Shown here: positions 1 to 7,594 of the stretch, piece by piece
Position numbering within the stretch: position 1 is the stretch's first letter
Layout: each line of letters starts with the position of its first letter
Assembly: GCA_964539665.1 (NCBI GenBank)
Contig: CAZIKB010000132.1
Span: 1 to 17,226 of the forward strand
Length of the DNA stretch: 17,226 bases
Direction of reading: 5' to 3'
From: CAZIKB01 sp964539665
Lineage (GTDB): Bacteria > Zhuqueibacterota > Zhuqueibacteria > Oceanimicrobiales > Oceanimicrobiaceae
Position numbers and translations under genes: made by a program
The notes under the pieces: generated by a model
The model's input: only the letters and a program-made list of their open reading frames with translations
Databases searched by the model: none
What the model was told of the DNA's origin: nothing

Positions 1-141
1 CATCAAGTAGTTCTCACCATCAATCGTTTTCCTAATGGAAGATAAGCTTGTTTTTCCTAAATACCACCGCAATGCAATATTGAGATCACTTAGAATAATA
101 GGGCTCAATATAGCAGCAACGATTTCATAAAGACAAATCAC
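1..141 (-). CDS. Possible N-terminus of a further membrane-anchored protein (SGNH-like?), cut by the window edge
   Basis: A minus-strand frame just downstream of the MBOAT gene stays open to the window edge. From a GTG at 141 it runs 47 codons without a stop. An in-frame ATG at 249 also exists but lies inside the MBOAT C-terminal coding region. The frame encodes a hydrophobic stretch (VICLYEIVAAILSPIIL) followed by a polar segment containing RWYLGK and ending ENYLM. One N-terminal membrane segment followed by such a linker resembles the start of the SGNH proteins encoded upstream, and an SGNH protein next to an MBOAT gene would be expected from AlgI/AlgJ-type systems. The catalytic part would lie outside the window, so the identity is a guess. 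A GGGG run about 9 bases before the GTG is the only ribosome-binding candidate. It could also be a chance open frame. Confidence 0.35.
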   Translation of the reverse strand, partial: MICLYEIVAAILSPIILSDLNIALRWYLGKTSLSSIRKTIDGENYLM

Positions 142-175
142 AATTAAAGCCCCAAAAACCGCAGGAGTACGATTA

Positions 176-1591
176 TTAAAACTGGAAATAAATGAACTCT
201 TTAGCACCGAATACGCCTTTTTCCAATAACATGTAAAAGATGCATACATAAAATAATGACCGAAAAAGCACTGGAAATCGAAATATAACCATAAGATCAT
301 CTTTGTGATTTTGGAATAGCTGAAGGATGAGTAGTGGTATAACCAATAACAATGCCATCGACAGCTCGTTTAAGGTAAAGGTTGGCAGTGCAATATTCCC
401 GATCAAAACGTTCAATAGCTGACTTAGTTGAGTTATGTTTTCAGCCCTAAATATCAACCATCCAATACCTGTCAACACCAACATAATAAAAATTTGAAAA
501 CCTTTGGCAATTGAGCCTGCAATTGAATCATCATCTCTGGTAAGAAATGATCCTTCAGGCAATAAGCGATAGATAGTTAGAATCATGCCATGATAGAGCC
601 CCCAAATGGCAAAGTTCCATCCTGCACCATGCCAAAGACCTCCTAAAATCATTGTAAGCATTAAGTTTCTGCACGTTTTAAATAATGAACCTCGATTGCC
701 TCCCAGAGATACATAAAGATAATCTTTTAGCCACGAAGAAAGACTAATATGCCAACGTCGCCAAAAATCGGATGGATTCCGTGCAAAGTAAGGTAGTCGA
801 AAATTTACCATTATTTCGAAGCCAAGACATTTAGCAACGCCTCGAGCAATATCGGAGTAACCAGAAAAATCGCCATATATTTGAATGGCAAAAGCACAAA
901 CAGCAACCAAAACGTCGCCAGACGTATGAGTTAACGGATTCCTAAATACGGTTTCAACAAGAACAGCCATGTTATCAGCAATCACAGATTTTTTAAATAG
1001 TCCCCAATAAATAAGCCATGAACCTTCGGAAATTCTTGACGAATCAGCGTTTCTCAGACTTCGGATTTGTGGAAGAAGTTTTCTTGCTCTTTCTATTGGA
1101 CCTGCGACAAGCTGTGGAAAAAATGAGACGAAGAGAGCAAAGTCCAGAAATTTCCAGGTAGGTTGCATTCGGCCTCTGTAAATGTCAAATGTATAGCTCA
1201 TTGTCTGGAAAGTATAGAAAGAAATGCCTACGGGAAGAATAAAGCGGGCTGTAGGCATGTCTACATGTAACCCAAGTAACAAAAAAAAATCAGTGAGGGA
1301 TTCAATGAAAAAACCACAATACTTAAAAAATCCTAAAATAGATAAATTGCTAATTACAGAAACGACGAGAAACAATTTCGAACGGTGTGGCCAGCGTGTG
1401 ATGGCCAATCCCATGTAATAGTCTATGATTGTAGAGATAAGGATTAATGATAGGAAACGCCAATCCCACCATCCATAAAAGACATAACTTCCAAACAACA
1501 GCAGGTAATTTTGCCACCGATGTTGCAGGCGATAATAAGCAATAAGAATAATACAAAAGAAAACTGCGAAAGTTAAGGTATTAAACAGCAT
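176..1591 (-). CDS. MBOAT-family O-acyltransferase (AlgI/PatA-like)
   Basis: A 471-residue polytopic inner-membrane acyltransferase of the AlgI type. Known family members take acetyl or other acyl groups from cytoplasmic acyl-CoA and hand them across the membrane to a periplasmic SGNH partner that O-acylates a glycan. The sequence carries the family hallmarks: an N-terminal aromatic segment with FYGWWDWRF (residues 38-46), the PVGISFYTFQ block (120-129), QLVAGPIERA (160-169), DFSGYSDIARG (241-251), DFWRRWHISLSSWLKDY (275-291) and GGLWHGAGWNF (317-327). The invariant histidine is H321, and H281 is also conserved. The C-terminus ends FIYFQF, common in this family, so the protein appears complete. 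Start is ATG at 1591; no strong ribosome binding site precedes it. A palindromic repeat lies in the 293-base gap upstream. It is the only MBOAT in the window and is the likely acyl donor for the SGNH proteins encoded upstream. Substrate and acyl group cannot be told from sequence. Confidence 0.93.
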   Translation of the reverse strand: MLFNTLTFAVFFCIILIAYYRLQHRWQNYLLLFGSYVFYGWWDWRFLSLILISTIIDYYMGLAITRWPHRSKLFLVVSVISNLSILGFFKYCGFFIESLTDFFLLLGLHVDMPTARFILPVGISFYTFQTMSYTFDIYRGRMQPTWKFLDFALFVSFFPQLVAGPIERARKLLPQIRSLRNADSSRISEGSWLIYWGLFKKSVIADNMAVLVETVFRNPLTHTSGDVLVAVCAFAIQIYGDFSGYSDIARGVAKCLGFEIMVNFRLPYFARNPSDFWRRWHISLSSWLKDYLYVSLGGNRGSLFKTCRNLMLTMILGGLWHGAGWNFAIWGLYHGMILTIYRLLPEGSFLTRDDDSIAGSIAKGFQIFIMLVLTGIGWLIFRAENITQLSQLLNVLIGNIALPTFTLNELSMALLLVIPLLILQLFQNHKDDLMVIFRFPVLFRSLFYVCIFYMLLEKGVFGAKEFIYFQF

Positions 1592-1654
1592 TACAAAATA
1601 AAAACAGTCCTATTAATTATTAAAAGTGAATTCCAGCTTTGTTCTCAGTTATGT

Positions 1655-1759
1655 TGTCATTCCCGCAATCTTTAAGCGGGAATCCAGAGGAGTTAGGATG
1701 TCCGATAATCCCGATTCCTTCATTACTAAATCTAAAGGAATGTCGTGACGGACATGACA
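1655..1759. repeat. Palindromic MITE-like intergenic element
   Basis: This element fills about a third of the gene-free stretch 1592-1884. Its ends are TGTCAT (1655-1660) and ATGACA (1754-1759), which are inverted copies. The left part is a hairpin, ATTCCCGC (1659-1666) and GCGGGAAT (1676-1683) around a 9-base loop. The right part is a nested stem: ATGTCCG (1698-1704) pairs with CGGACAT (1749-1755), and ATTCCTT (1714-1720) pairs with AAGGAAT (1735-1741). GTCATTCCCGC...GCGGGAATC palindromes recur as dispersed intergenic repeats in many bacterial genomes (from memory). No coding potential and no T-tract typical of a terminator is seen. I see no second copy in this window. The rest of 1592-1884 is AT-rich with nothing I can identify. 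Confidence 0.6.
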
Positions 1760-1884
1760 GATAGGACATTATTTATGCAAATTGTTATAATGTAACTTAA
1801 GAAGAATTTTAATAAATTTGAAGAAAGTAATCACTTCATTTATAAAAGAATTGCTTAGAAATTTGAGGAGAGGTTCAAATGAAC

Positions 1885-2706
1885 TTATTTTTCAACACTT
1901 ATAACGCAAGATCCTGCAAACTTTTTCAAAATTGGAAAATACTTAAAAAGCAACCAGTCAATTTTCTTAATAGTCTGTTCTATTTTAATACTCGGATTAA
2001 GTATTTTAGTAAATCGATCAAATAATGTAAACTTTTCTATTTCAAATTTCAAAAAATATTTCCGGATGCACTTTAAATCATCTTTTGTCAGTTTTTTCTC
2101 ATCTTGTGTAATGGCTAATCCTTCCTCATACTTCTCTACTCTTGGATAAATTTTCATAATTAATTCAGTTTCTCTCACCCTATCAAAAACTACATTCCTC
2201 AGATGTTCACGAAAAAAGCCTCTCCCTCCTAATTTTAGAACCCTATGTAATTCTTTTATTGTTTGCTCAATATCTACGTGATGCAAAATGTCAACTCCAT
2301 AAACTACATCAAAATATTCGGAAGGGAATGGTAATTTCTCAGTCATCCCAACATTAAAATAAATTTTACTATTTAATTTATATTGGATAGCTCTAATTCT
2401 TGCTAATTTAATTGCTTTATTTGAAACATCTATTCCAGATACCTTATACCCAATTTTAGCTAGTTTAATTGATCTGGCACCCGTGCCGCAACCTAAATCA
2501 AGTATTTTATTTTTTCTGATGTTGTAGTAACTCACAGCTAGCTTGTCTATGTACCAATAGGAACTCCATGGTCGTGTAAGTTTAAGATTAATTGATTCAA
2601 ATGATAAAGGTACATTTATCTCCTCAGAGAATGTATCATAATATTTATCATAATATGCTTGTTCCCTTTCAGCTCTTTTAGTGTGCTTAAAAGAATTATA
2701 GTTCAT
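1885..2706 (-). CDS. Class I SAM-dependent methyltransferase
   Basis: A 273-residue soluble protein with a Rossmann-type SAM-binding fold. Motif I is KILDLGCGTGARS (residues 67-79), the acidic residue expected to hold the SAM ribose is D93 in SGIDVS (90-95), and the post-motif segment FDVVYGVDILHHVD lies near 135-150, followed by a typical RVLKLGG strand-turn. This pattern fits the Methyltransf_11/UbiE-like group. The C-terminal third is Lys-rich and unlike anything I recognise. In this setting the target is probably a sugar hydroxyl or another polysaccharide group, but nothing in the sequence shows the acceptor. Start ATG at 2706 follows a weak purine-rich stretch. The gene looks more AT-rich and AAA/ATT-rich than the SGNH and amidotransferase genes, which may reflect separate acquisition. 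It is separated by about 159 bases from the glycosyltransferase gene upstream. Confidence 0.82.
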   Translation of the reverse strand: MNYNSFKHTKRAEREQAYYDKYYDTFSEEINVPLSFESINLKLTRPWSSYWYIDKLAVSYYNIRKNKILDLGCGTGARSIKLAKIGYKVSGIDVSNKAIKLARIRAIQYKLNSKIYFNVGMTEKLPFPSEYFDVVYGVDILHHVDIEQTIKELHRVLKLGGRGFFREHLRNVVFDRVRETELIMKIYPRVEKYEEGLAITQDEKKLTKDDLKCIRKYFLKFEIEKFTLFDRFTKILNPSIKIEQTIKKIDWLLFKYFPILKKFAGSCVISVEK

Positions 2707-2744
2707 AACTTCTTGTTCTTACATTTAAACAGAATTCCTATAGG

Positions 2745-2860
2745 ACGAACAAACTTTTTGAATATCATGTCTTAATAGAGGAAATGGAACAGAACATCTT
2801 GACAATTTTTTATTGAATGCGCTTATTATGACTGCATTATTTTAAAACATATTTGTTCGT
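2745..2860. repeat. 9-bp inverted repeat bracketing the gap between GT2 and methyltransferase genes
   Basis: ACGAACAAA at 2745-2753 is an exact inverted copy of TTTGTTCGT at 2852-2860, with 98 bases between. The pair spans most of the 159-base intergenic stretch 2707-2865. No coding potential is seen between the arms. It may be the footprint of a small inserted element or simply chance; one arm-pair of this length is weak evidence. Confidence 0.3.
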
Positions 2861-2865
2861 TGTGA

Positions 2866-3915
2866 CTACCTTTTTGCATTTGTACTCAATAGCAAAAATG
2901 AACTGATTTTTTGGGCAAGCTCTTTGATGGTGATAGATATGGTCTTCAGACAGACCTTAGTAATTCCAATAATAAACCCACTTCCATAGCTAAAATGCAA
3001 ACAATAGAAAACCATAGGTAGGAAAAAAATATATCTCCATCCGTCTCGCTTTCCGATAAGAGCACTGGCAAAGAAGGTTGTCACAAAATAGCCCATTGGA
3101 AACAAAATAGCGATCACACCAACCTTCAGCGACATAAGCAGACTCGCAACAAAACATACTACAAATATTGGCGGGACGAAATGGCGGAATTGCATCATGC
3201 GAGGATTAAGCTTAAGAATATCTACTTTTGCGTGTCCATATCGAAAATACTGCTTGAAAAGTTCTTGATACGTTGACCGGGTATAATAACTAGACTGTAT
3301 CTTAGGTGTAAAATAAATTTTACCGCCCTTACTCTGAAGACGATAATGAAATTCTTCATCCTCGCAACCAACAAGGTTTTCATAAAATAGCCCAGTTCTG
3401 TCAAAAACTTCCCGGCGATAAGCCAGGAACGCACCAGTATCGACATATCCCTCTCTTCCGTTTGTTCTGAAACGTGCGTTCCCAACTCCAAAAACATTCG
3501 ACATCCCTAAGGCGATCGCTTGACCTTTTCGGTTTGTTTGGGTGCTTTTTATCCATCCGCAAACACATTCGGCTCCGGTGCTATGCAAATACTTTACGCA
3601 TTGTGCAATGTAATCAGCAGCAATCACAGCATGTCCATCAACTCTGATTATCACATTTCCTTTGGCTGCGCGTACGCCTATATTTAAAGCAGTAGCAGGT
3701 ATTTTAGCCGGATTCATGAGCATTTTTATATTTGAGTATTCTCTAACAAATTGTTCGACAATTTCTGTGGTCCGATCTGTGGAAATCCCATCTATAACTA
3801 ACACCTCAAATCCTTTTTTATCATATTTCTGGTTTGTAATGGATTTCAAACATTGATAAATATATTTTTCTTCATTTCTGATCGGTATTATGATAGAGAT
3901 ATATGGATTATGCAT
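2866..3915 (-). CDS. Glycosyltransferase family 2, membrane-associated (ExoA-like)
   Basis: A 349-residue GT-A fold glycosyltransferase that would transfer a sugar from a nucleotide sugar to a lipid-linked acceptor at the cytoplasmic face. The N-terminus shows the GT2 signature ISIIIPIRNEE (residues 6-16), VLVIDGISTDRT (38-49), a metal-binding DxD-like site in RVDGHA (91-96), an acidic catalytic region GCEDEEFHYRL (183-193), and QYFRYG (222-227) in the place of the family's QxxRW motif. Two or three hydrophobic segments follow at about 245-285 and 296-318, which should anchor the C-terminus in the inner membrane. The RVDGHA motif with C-terminal helices resembles the succinoglycan enzyme ExoA and its relatives. 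Start ATG at 3915 lies 14 bases after the stop of the SGNH gene upstream, so the two are probably co-transcribed. No clear ribosome binding site is seen. Sugar specificity is unknown. Confidence 0.88.
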   Translation of the reverse strand: MHNPYISIIIPIRNEEKYIYQCLKSITNQKYDKKGFEVLVIDGISTDRTTEIVEQFVREYSNIKMLMNPAKIPATALNIGVRAAKGNVIIRVDGHAVIAADYIAQCVKYLHSTGAECVCGWIKSTQTNRKGQAIALGMSNVFGVGNARFRTNGREGYVDTGAFLAYRREVFDRTGLFYENLVGCEDEEFHYRLQSKGGKIYFTPKIQSSYYTRSTYQELFKQYFRYGHAKVDILKLNPRMMQFRHFVPPIFVVCFVASLLMSLKVGVIAILFPMGYFVTTFFASALIGKRDGWRYIFFLPMVFYCLHFSYGSGFIIGITKVCLKTISITIKELAQKISSFLLLSTNAKR

Positions 3916-3929
3916 GAGAATTCGGCGTT

Positions 3930-5150
3930 TCAGAATTTGTTGGATGAACTAGGCTGCTTTGAATGATTGGTTAGCATTTCTGGTTTGGTGGTTAATTCTT
4001 CGAAAATGATTTCCGCCAAAAGTTCATGGCCTTCAGCAGTCAAATGTCCATTATAATTGTTAAAATAGAGCATTCTACCTGTCTGGCGAGCATTATGCCT
4101 GAATTGAGAAAGGATAGGCAGATAATTGATGTTGTTCGCTTGACAAAATTTTGATAAAATGCGATCCGGTCTCTCAAAATTCCAAGATTTTTCATTGGGA
4201 TATTTTTTGATTAGCATTTTTCTGGATTCATCGTGAACTTGTTCGCCCATGGGTATTGAAAGCAACAAGAAATCCGCTCCATTTACATTGGAAATTCGCT
4301 TGATTCCCAGCATCAAGGCTTTGGTGACTTCCATGGTATTCTTCCATCGGTTATCAAGATCCGAAGAAAAAATTTCATAGTCCAAAGGTAATTGATGCTC
4401 CTTTGTAGTAGCGGCCTTACTATTATTATGTGTTAATTGCATACGCAACAAATTTAGCCTTGTTCGAACAAAACGATAAGAATGGGAATGTCTTAATAAG
4501 AATCTCGAAAATCGTCGCAACGGGTGACTATATCCCATTAGTGCATCTTTATATTGCTTCTCTATTTTGTAAGAATCATCCAGATGTAACTGCCCATCCT
4601 TGAGAATGAAAAAAGGCCGAATGGCGCGGTCGAGATCCGGCGAATTATTTCTGAAATCGTTGCCAATATAAAAAGCCAATATGATAAGATCTGGCTCATA
4701 TTTGATTCCATCAAATTTGAGCCGCAAATATTCTTCGGCCGTGCCGTAATTTGGCTGGCTTACATTGATGACTTCAATATCCTTCGTCGTTCTTGCAGAG
4801 TTGTTCAAAAGACGCTCCAGTATCTTGTGGAAGGTCTGTTCGAGTTCAACCTGAAATGCGGTCGTGAAGGAATCTCCCAAAATTAAGATTCGGAATACAT
4901 TATCCGGTTTTTTATATTCATACTCATAGTCGCGCAAACCTTTTGAATTAATTTTAACGTGAGCAAAACCTTCTTTCCTCCATAACCCTTCGGCATTTGG
5001 GCGAAGTATGCTTCCACAATGCTCATTGTACTGGATGAAATTTGTCGCCGTACCTCGGTGTCTTACAAACCACTCGCAAATGCCACATACAACGAGAATG
5101 CTGATAAATACAATACAGAAGTTAGGTAAAACTTCCTTTACTTTCCACAT
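3930..5150 (-). CDS. Membrane-anchored SGNH/GDSL-family protein with Asn at the usual catalytic Asp
   Basis: A 406-residue protein with one N-terminal hydrophobic helix (about residues 9-25) and a periplasmic SGNH domain. Block I is LGDSFT (91-96, nucleophile S94), block III is IGNDF (162-166), and the C-terminal catalytic histidine is H369 in NGHLTAEGH. The family normally has Asp two or three residues before this His; here the residue two before is Asn (N367, codon AAT at 4052-4050), while the paralogs nearby have DFH, DKH and DAH. The Ser-His pair is intact. The segment before block I (NSKGLRDYE, then VFRILILGDS) matches the neighbouring SGNH paralogs. With the MBOAT gene in the same cluster, an O-acyltransferase role is more likely than free esterase or lipase activity. 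It lies 46 bases after the preceding SGNH gene and 14 before the GT2 gene. Start ATG 5150 lacks a strong ribosome binding site. Confidence 0.8.
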   Translation of the reverse strand: MWKVKEVLPNFCIVFISILVVCGICEWFVRHRGTATNFIQYNEHCGSILRPNAEGLWRKEGFAHVKINSKGLRDYEYEYKKPDNVFRILILGDSFTTAFQVELEQTFHKILERLLNNSARTTKDIEVINVSQPNYGTAEEYLRLKFDGIKYEPDLIILAFYIGNDFRNNSPDLDRAIRPFFILKDGQLHLDDSYKIEKQYKDALMGYSHPLRRFSRFLLRHSHSYRFVRTRLNLLRMQLTHNNSKAATTKEHQLPLDYEIFSSDLDNRWKNTMEVTKALMLGIKRISNVNGADFLLLSIPMGEQVHDESRKMLIKKYPNEKSWNFERPDRILSKFCQANNINYLPILSQFRHNARQTGRMLYFNNYNGHLTAEGHELLAEIIFEELTTKPEMLTNHSKQPSSSNKF

Positions 5151-5196
5151 GTGAAACTAATTCCAAGAAATTATGCCAATCGGAATGAATTATCCT

Positions 5197-6309
5197 TTAC
5201 GATTTATGATACTGGAGCCAATTAAATATCTCTTGAGCTGCAATGCGATAGGCCAAGGAACTCGCGTGTTTATCATAAGGAACTAAGTACAACTGCTCCT
5301 TGGTATAACCGCCTTTTTGGAATGTTGGCAGCAAATTAATGGACTCAATACCAAGTTTTAGAGCTAATGCTTCAACTTGTTGAAGTCGATGTTCAGGGGA
5401 TTGATGTTCAAAAGGTCCTTCATCCAGTCGATGCGTGCCTGGGAAAATTATAAATAATAATGGAATTGAAAACTCATCCAAAACTTGTTTACTTTTTATC
5501 AAGTAACTCTGATACTTTGACAATAAATTTGATTCATAATTAATTGTTTGGTTGACCATTGAAATAGTCACATCATTGTCGAAAGTATTACTGTGTTCGT
5601 TCAGTTTCAAAATTTTTCTTCGTGCTATATAGTTATAATAATTTGACTCAATTTTAAGACAAAAATTGAATAAACAAGAATCTTTAATTAAGTCATATAT
5701 AGGTTTACCCAAGGGAGAAGACTTCATCTCCCGGTTTTTCTCAAGCTTTACATACATGGGTTCAACTCGAAGTAAATCTTCAATATCATTTTCAGTAAAG
5801 TTCAAAATGACCAGGCTCGGTTTAATTTTTATACATCTGCGAAGAAATTGCAGTTGATCTACAATAGTGGTTCCTCCAACCCCAGCGTTAATAACTAAAG
5901 TGTCCTGTGAAGTTCTTTGGCAAAGTTCTTGTAAAACATGTGGAAAGGTCTGACTATCATCTACAAAATCTCCAAATGTTTGCGAATCCCCAATGCATAG
6001 AATTTTATAACCACCCTCTCTATTTTTATCAAACTCCTCACCTCGAAATCCCAGAGAATTTATGTTAACTCGATAAGGAAGGTGTCTATTCGTTTTCACC
6101 ACGACAGACTGCCCGGGTGCAAACATTCCAGGTACTTTACTATATTGAGCCTTCGTGACCGTGCGCACCATAGGACTCGCCCAACCCCCTATTCGTAGGA
6201 TAATTTCTCCGGCGATAACCATCAGGACAAATACCGAAAGAAACATCGTCATGTAGAAAAATATTTTCTTATTCAATTTATAAGATTCTGTTTTGACGAT
6301 GGAACGCAT
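5197..6309 (-). CDS. Membrane-anchored SGNH/GDSL-family protein
   Basis: I choose ATG 6309 (370 residues). A TTG at 6354 would add 15 residues and overlap the end of the broken gene upstream by 10 bases; neither start has a clear ribosome binding site. Numbering from 6309: basic N-terminus, hydrophobic helix about residues 15-38, then a periplasmic SGNH domain. Block I is IGDSQT (106-111, nucleophile S109), block II glycine is in GVGGTT (143-148), block III is FTENDIED (171-178), and the catalytic pair D346 and H348 lies in YDKHAS. INSLGFRGEE before block I matches the other SGNH proteins here, so the four copies look like tandem paralogs. Probable role: periplasmic O-acyltransferase partner of the MBOAT protein, acting on the exported glycan. 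A stand-alone esterase cannot be excluded. Confidence 0.8.
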   Translation of the reverse strand: MRSIVKTESYKLNKKIFFYMTMFLSVFVLMVIAGEIILRIGGWASPMVRTVTKAQYSKVPGMFAPGQSVVVKTNRHLPYRVNINSLGFRGEEFDKNREGGYKILCIGDSQTFGDFVDDSQTFPHVLQELCQRTSQDTLVINAGVGGTTIVDQLQFLRRCIKIKPSLVILNFTENDIEDLLRVEPMYVKLEKNREMKSSPLGKPIYDLIKDSCLFNFCLKIESNYYNYIARRKILKLNEHSNTFDNDVTISMVNQTINYESNLLSKYQSYLIKSKQVLDEFSIPLLFIIFPGTHRLDEGPFEHQSPEHRLQQVEALALKLGIESINLLPTFQKGGYTKEQLYLVPYDKHASSLAYRIAAQEIFNWLQYHKS

Positions 6310-6344
6310 CTTTATTTCATTGTTAATTAATGATGGAAACCACG

Positions 6345-7349
6345 CTAATTGCAAAGTCTACTTGCCAGGCATTCGGTTAATCTGATTGCTACAATTTTAT
6401 GATATTTTTCATTTGGATGCGCATCGATTATATTCAGTCTAAATTTCTGGGGCGGAATGCCAGATTCTATGAACTCATCTACCATGTCAATACTTTCAAG
6501 GCCCACTTCTTCACAGAAAGCTTTTATTTTATGCTGATCTTTCTTTTGATTAAAGAAGTTTGAGGCATGGGGCAAGAAGACGACAAGCAAGGATATATCT
6601 TGCTCTTTTGTAATTTTAATATCGACGCTAATGCTTTTATATTCACATTCCAGCCTTCAGTACCTTGTTTGAAGTCAGTTTCATTGCGGTCTATTCGAGG
6701 TCTAAGTCTTAATTTTCCCAGGATATATTTTAATCCAAATTCCAATTTCCACCCAAATGCTCTATAGATATAGAGAAATTCCTCTCGTCTTACTGATTTT
6801 TCAAGACCAAGAGCTACTGATCTATTGCTAGAGTACGTTTCCATACCGAAATCGTTTACAGGAAATACCCCTACAATAAGGTAGTCTGGCTTCAAGTTTA
6901 AGCCAATTTCCTCAAGGACATAATGGTATTGTACAATGTTGTATCCCCCCTACCCCTAAATTCATCACATTGAAGCTATAATGAGTAGAGTTTCGACTCT
7001 GAAGCATCTTCTCCAATAGTTGGGAATAAATGTTTTCAAATGCAACCTCCGCTGATACCGTATAGGAGTCCCCAAGTACAAGGATCCTGAATTCATTTTT
7101 CATTTTAGTATCAGTCCACGGCTCTTTGTCACGAAATCCCATATTATTTGTCTCAAAGGGTACGCCATAAACAACACCTTGAATGTTAGGCTTCATGATC
7201 TTATATAAATTGGTTTTTGTGCTGTAGTCGAATAAATTCACATTGCTTTTCGGGATCCATAATCGCAAACAAGCTTCAGTCAAAGCGCACACCAACAAAA
7301 TACTGATTATAGATAATAAGACATTTAGAAGAAAATTTTTGATTTTCCT
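6345..7349 (-). pseudogene. Broken SGNH/GDSL-family gene: two frameshifts and no ATG
   Basis: Three consecutive frames join into one SGNH protein of about 333 residues. Part 1 ends at 6912 and contains TNNMGFRDKE, FRILVLGDSYT (block I) and NLGVGG. At a run of six C on the plus strand (6945-6950; six G in the coding sense) dropping one base restores YNIVQYHYVLEE and leads into part 2 with LKPDYLIVGVFPVNDF (block III ND). At the coding-strand ATATAT near 6593-6598, dropping one AT joins part 2 to part 3, SLLVVFLPHASNF..., which ends with the DAHPNEKYH catalytic pair and TAG at 6345. Upstream, the frame is open back to a TAA at 7352-7350 and encodes a membrane anchor (KIKNFLLNVLLSIISILLV), but contains no ATG; a TTG at 7298 is the first usual start codon and lies at the end of that anchor. 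All catalytic motifs survive. This is either a recent pseudogene or a gene spoiled by base-calling errors at repeats. Confidence 0.78.
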
Positions 7350-7417
7350 TTAAAATACAACGAGTTCCACATAGATTATGTTTACCTATACTTCTGCAAA
7401 ACGACGTTTATTATCGG

Positions 7418-7456
7418 TGTTCAGGCTTCAGCCTGCCTCAACCTAAAGGTTGAACA
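7418..7456. repeat. Nested palindromic repeat in the gap before the broken SGNH gene
   Basis: Outer arms TGTTCA (7418-7423) and TGAACA (7451-7456) enclose two tight hairpins: CAGGCT/AGCCTG (7422-7427 and 7430-7435, 2-base loop) and TCAACCT/AGGTTGA (7438-7444 and 7447-7453, 2-base loop). The compact, multiply symmetric layout is typical of dispersed intergenic palindromes (REP- or MITE-like). No T-tract follows on either strand, so it does not look like an intrinsic terminator. It lies in the gene-free stretch 7350-7594. Confidence 0.55.
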
Positions 7457-7460
7457 TTCT

Positions 7461-7488
7461 ATTTTACAGAACTCTATATGCTTACCAA
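7461..7488 (-). promoter_or_regulatory. Possible sigma70-type promoter upstream of the broken SGNH gene
   Basis: On the minus strand TTGGTA (7488-7483) is followed after 16 bases by TAAAAT (7466-7461), matching 4/6 and 5/6 of the sigma70 -35 and -10 consensus. It points toward the broken SGNH gene and the genes after it, and sits in the largest gap on this side of the cluster. The DNA is AT-rich, so such matches arise easily by chance. I see no operator or other regulatory site nearby. Confidence 0.2.
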
Positions 7489-7594
7489 TTAAGGGGGAAA
7501 GTTATATGGACTACTGTAGAATTAAGTTTAATTCCTTAAATCGAACCACTCTTTACCAAAAGTACCAGTAGATAATCCCGAGTCCACCAGGAGT

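Noticed and set aside
1659..1683. Intrinsic terminator at ATTCCCGC/GCGGGAAT
   Set aside because: No U-tract follows in the direction of transcription, and the hairpin is part of a larger symmetric element.
7438..7453. Intrinsic terminator at TCAACCT/AGGTTGA
   Set aside because: The stem is short with a 2-base loop and no T-tract follows on the minus strand; the nested symmetry fits a dispersed repeat better.
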